Positions 12,772 through 13,285 of a stretch of 13,285 nt of DNA are shown here, in pieces. How positions within the stretch are numbered: the stretch's first letter is position 1; the number at the start of each line of letters is the position of its first letter. Source of the stretch: an uncultured Roseateles sp. (GTDB taxonomy: Bacteria; Pseudomonadota; Gammaproteobacteria; Burkholderiales; Burkholderiaceae); the NCBI GenBank assembly GCA_946480605.1, contig CAMLKW010000119.1, positions 1 through 13,285 of the forward strand, given 5' to 3'. Under the pieces are notes generated by a model that had not been told where the DNA came from, did not search any database, and saw only the letters and a list, made by a program, of their open reading frames with translations. A program made the translations under genes and the position numbers.

Positions 12772-13285
12772 TCAGACGCGCTTGCGGTACTCGTGCGTGC
12801 GGGTGTCGATTTCGATCTTGTCGCCGTTCTCGACGAACAGCGGCACGGGGATCTCGAAGCCGGTGCCCTTGATGCGGGCGGGCTTCATGACCTTGCCCGA
12901 GGTGTCGCCCTTGACGGCCGGCTCGGTCTCGATCTCGCGCACGACGCTGGTCGGCAGTTCAACCGAGATGGCCTTGCCGTCGTAGAAGGTCACTTCCACG
13001 GCCATGCTGTCTTCCAGGTAGGACAGCGCGTCGCCCATGTTCTCCGACTCGACCTCGTACTGGTTGTACTCGGTGTCCATGAAGACATACATCGGGTCGG
13101 CGAAGTAGGTGTAGGTGCACTCCTTCTTGTCGAGGATGATCTGCTCCATCTTGTCGTCGGCCTTGAAGACCAGCTCGGCGCCGGCGCCGTTCAGCAGGTT
13201 CTTCATCTTGATGCGCACGGTGGCGGCACCGCGGCCGCCGCGGCTGTATTCGGTCTTCAGGACGACCATCGGGTCCTTGCCCTGC
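12772..13285 (-). CDS. efp: Translation elongation factor P (N-terminus cut by window edge)
   Basis: The minus-strand frame stays open to the window edge. Five codons before the internal ATG at 13269 read QGKDP, matching the conserved NGKDP of beta-proteobacterial EF-P, so the true start is about 15 codons outside the window. The whole protein would have about 184 residues. EF-P relieves ribosome stalling at consecutive prolines. Landmarks are the N-terminal loop SRGGRG, the middle domain [18 protein letters not shown] and [20 protein letters not shown], and the C-terminal signature [20 protein letters not shown]. Counting from the family N-terminus, the loop tip is Arg32 instead of the E. 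coli Lys34. This is the form rhamnosylated by EarP in Pseudomonas, Neisseria and other beta-proteobacteria. The earP gene is not in the window. Confidence 0.97.
   Translation of the reverse strand, partial: QGKDPMVVLKTEYSRGGRGAATVRIKMKNLLNGAGAELVFKADDKMEQIILDKKECTYTYFADPMYVFMDTEYNQYEVESENMGDALSYLEDSMAVEVTFYDGKAISVELPTSVVREIETEPAVKGDTSGKVMKPARIKGTGFEIPVPLFVENGDKIEIDTRTHEYRKRV

Noticed and set aside
1..13285. Defence system, phage, transposon or CRISPR content
   Set aside because: No transposase, integrase, recombinase, terminal inverted repeats, spaced direct repeats or toxin-antitoxin pair could be seen. The ankyrin gene alone is not evidence of a defence island.

Overview
The window is a stretch of very GC-rich chromosome (codons end mostly in G or C) from a proteobacterium. 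I place it in the Burkholderiales, probably near the Roseateles/Pelomonas/Rubrivivax group. The reasons are the gene order ygfZ / mltG-tmk-holB-pilZ-tatD-ankyrin, a DUF4936-like partner beside ygfZ, and an elongation factor P with arginine at position 32. The placement comes from protein patterns I remember, not from a search.

Layout. (1) Positions 1-271 hold the 3' end of isocitrate lyase (aceA), closed by a clear rho-independent terminator. (2) On the minus strand lie a methyl-accepting chemotaxis protein (1920-373) and, upstream of it, an iron-dependent alcohol dehydrogenase resembling 4-hydroxybutyrate dehydrogenase (3130-1991). (3) Divergent from the dehydrogenase is a tightly coupled plus-strand operon (3190-6667). 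It encodes an S10 serine carboxypeptidase lipoprotein, an HSL-type alpha/beta hydrolase and a thioesterase-GNAT acetyltransferase fusion. Both junctions are ATGA stop/start overlaps. A perfect CTAGGC-N6-GCCTAG inverted repeat lies in the 59-bp divergent spacer. (4) A minus-strand pair, ygfZ and a DUF4936-like gene (7805-6664), converges on the operon with stop codons that overlap. (5) A plus-strand housekeeping operon, mltG-tmk-holB-pilZ-tatD (7848-11713), covers cell-wall lytic transglycosylase, thymidylate kinase, DNA polymerase III delta', type IV pilus PilZ and a TatD-family metal-dependent nuclease. It runs by a GTGA overlap into an exported ankyrin-repeat gene interrupted by an in-frame TAG. 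(6) A small unknown gene (12490-12717) and a truncated minus-strand efp (13285-12772) flank a bidirectional terminator.

Most of the window is ordinary core genome. The accessory-looking part is 1968-6667: dehydrogenase, chemoreceptor, exported peptidase, esterase and thioesterase/acetyltransferase. By inference this could be a small catabolic unit for an ester, peptide or hydroxyacid substrate, but nothing in the sequence identifies the substrate. The strongest leads are the thioesterase-GNAT fusion within its overlapped operon, the palindrome between the divergent genes, and the amber codon in the ankyrin gene. I found no CRISPR array, insertion sequence, tRNA, rRNA, phage gene or recognisable defence system. 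No gene-free stretch exceeds about 120 bases.
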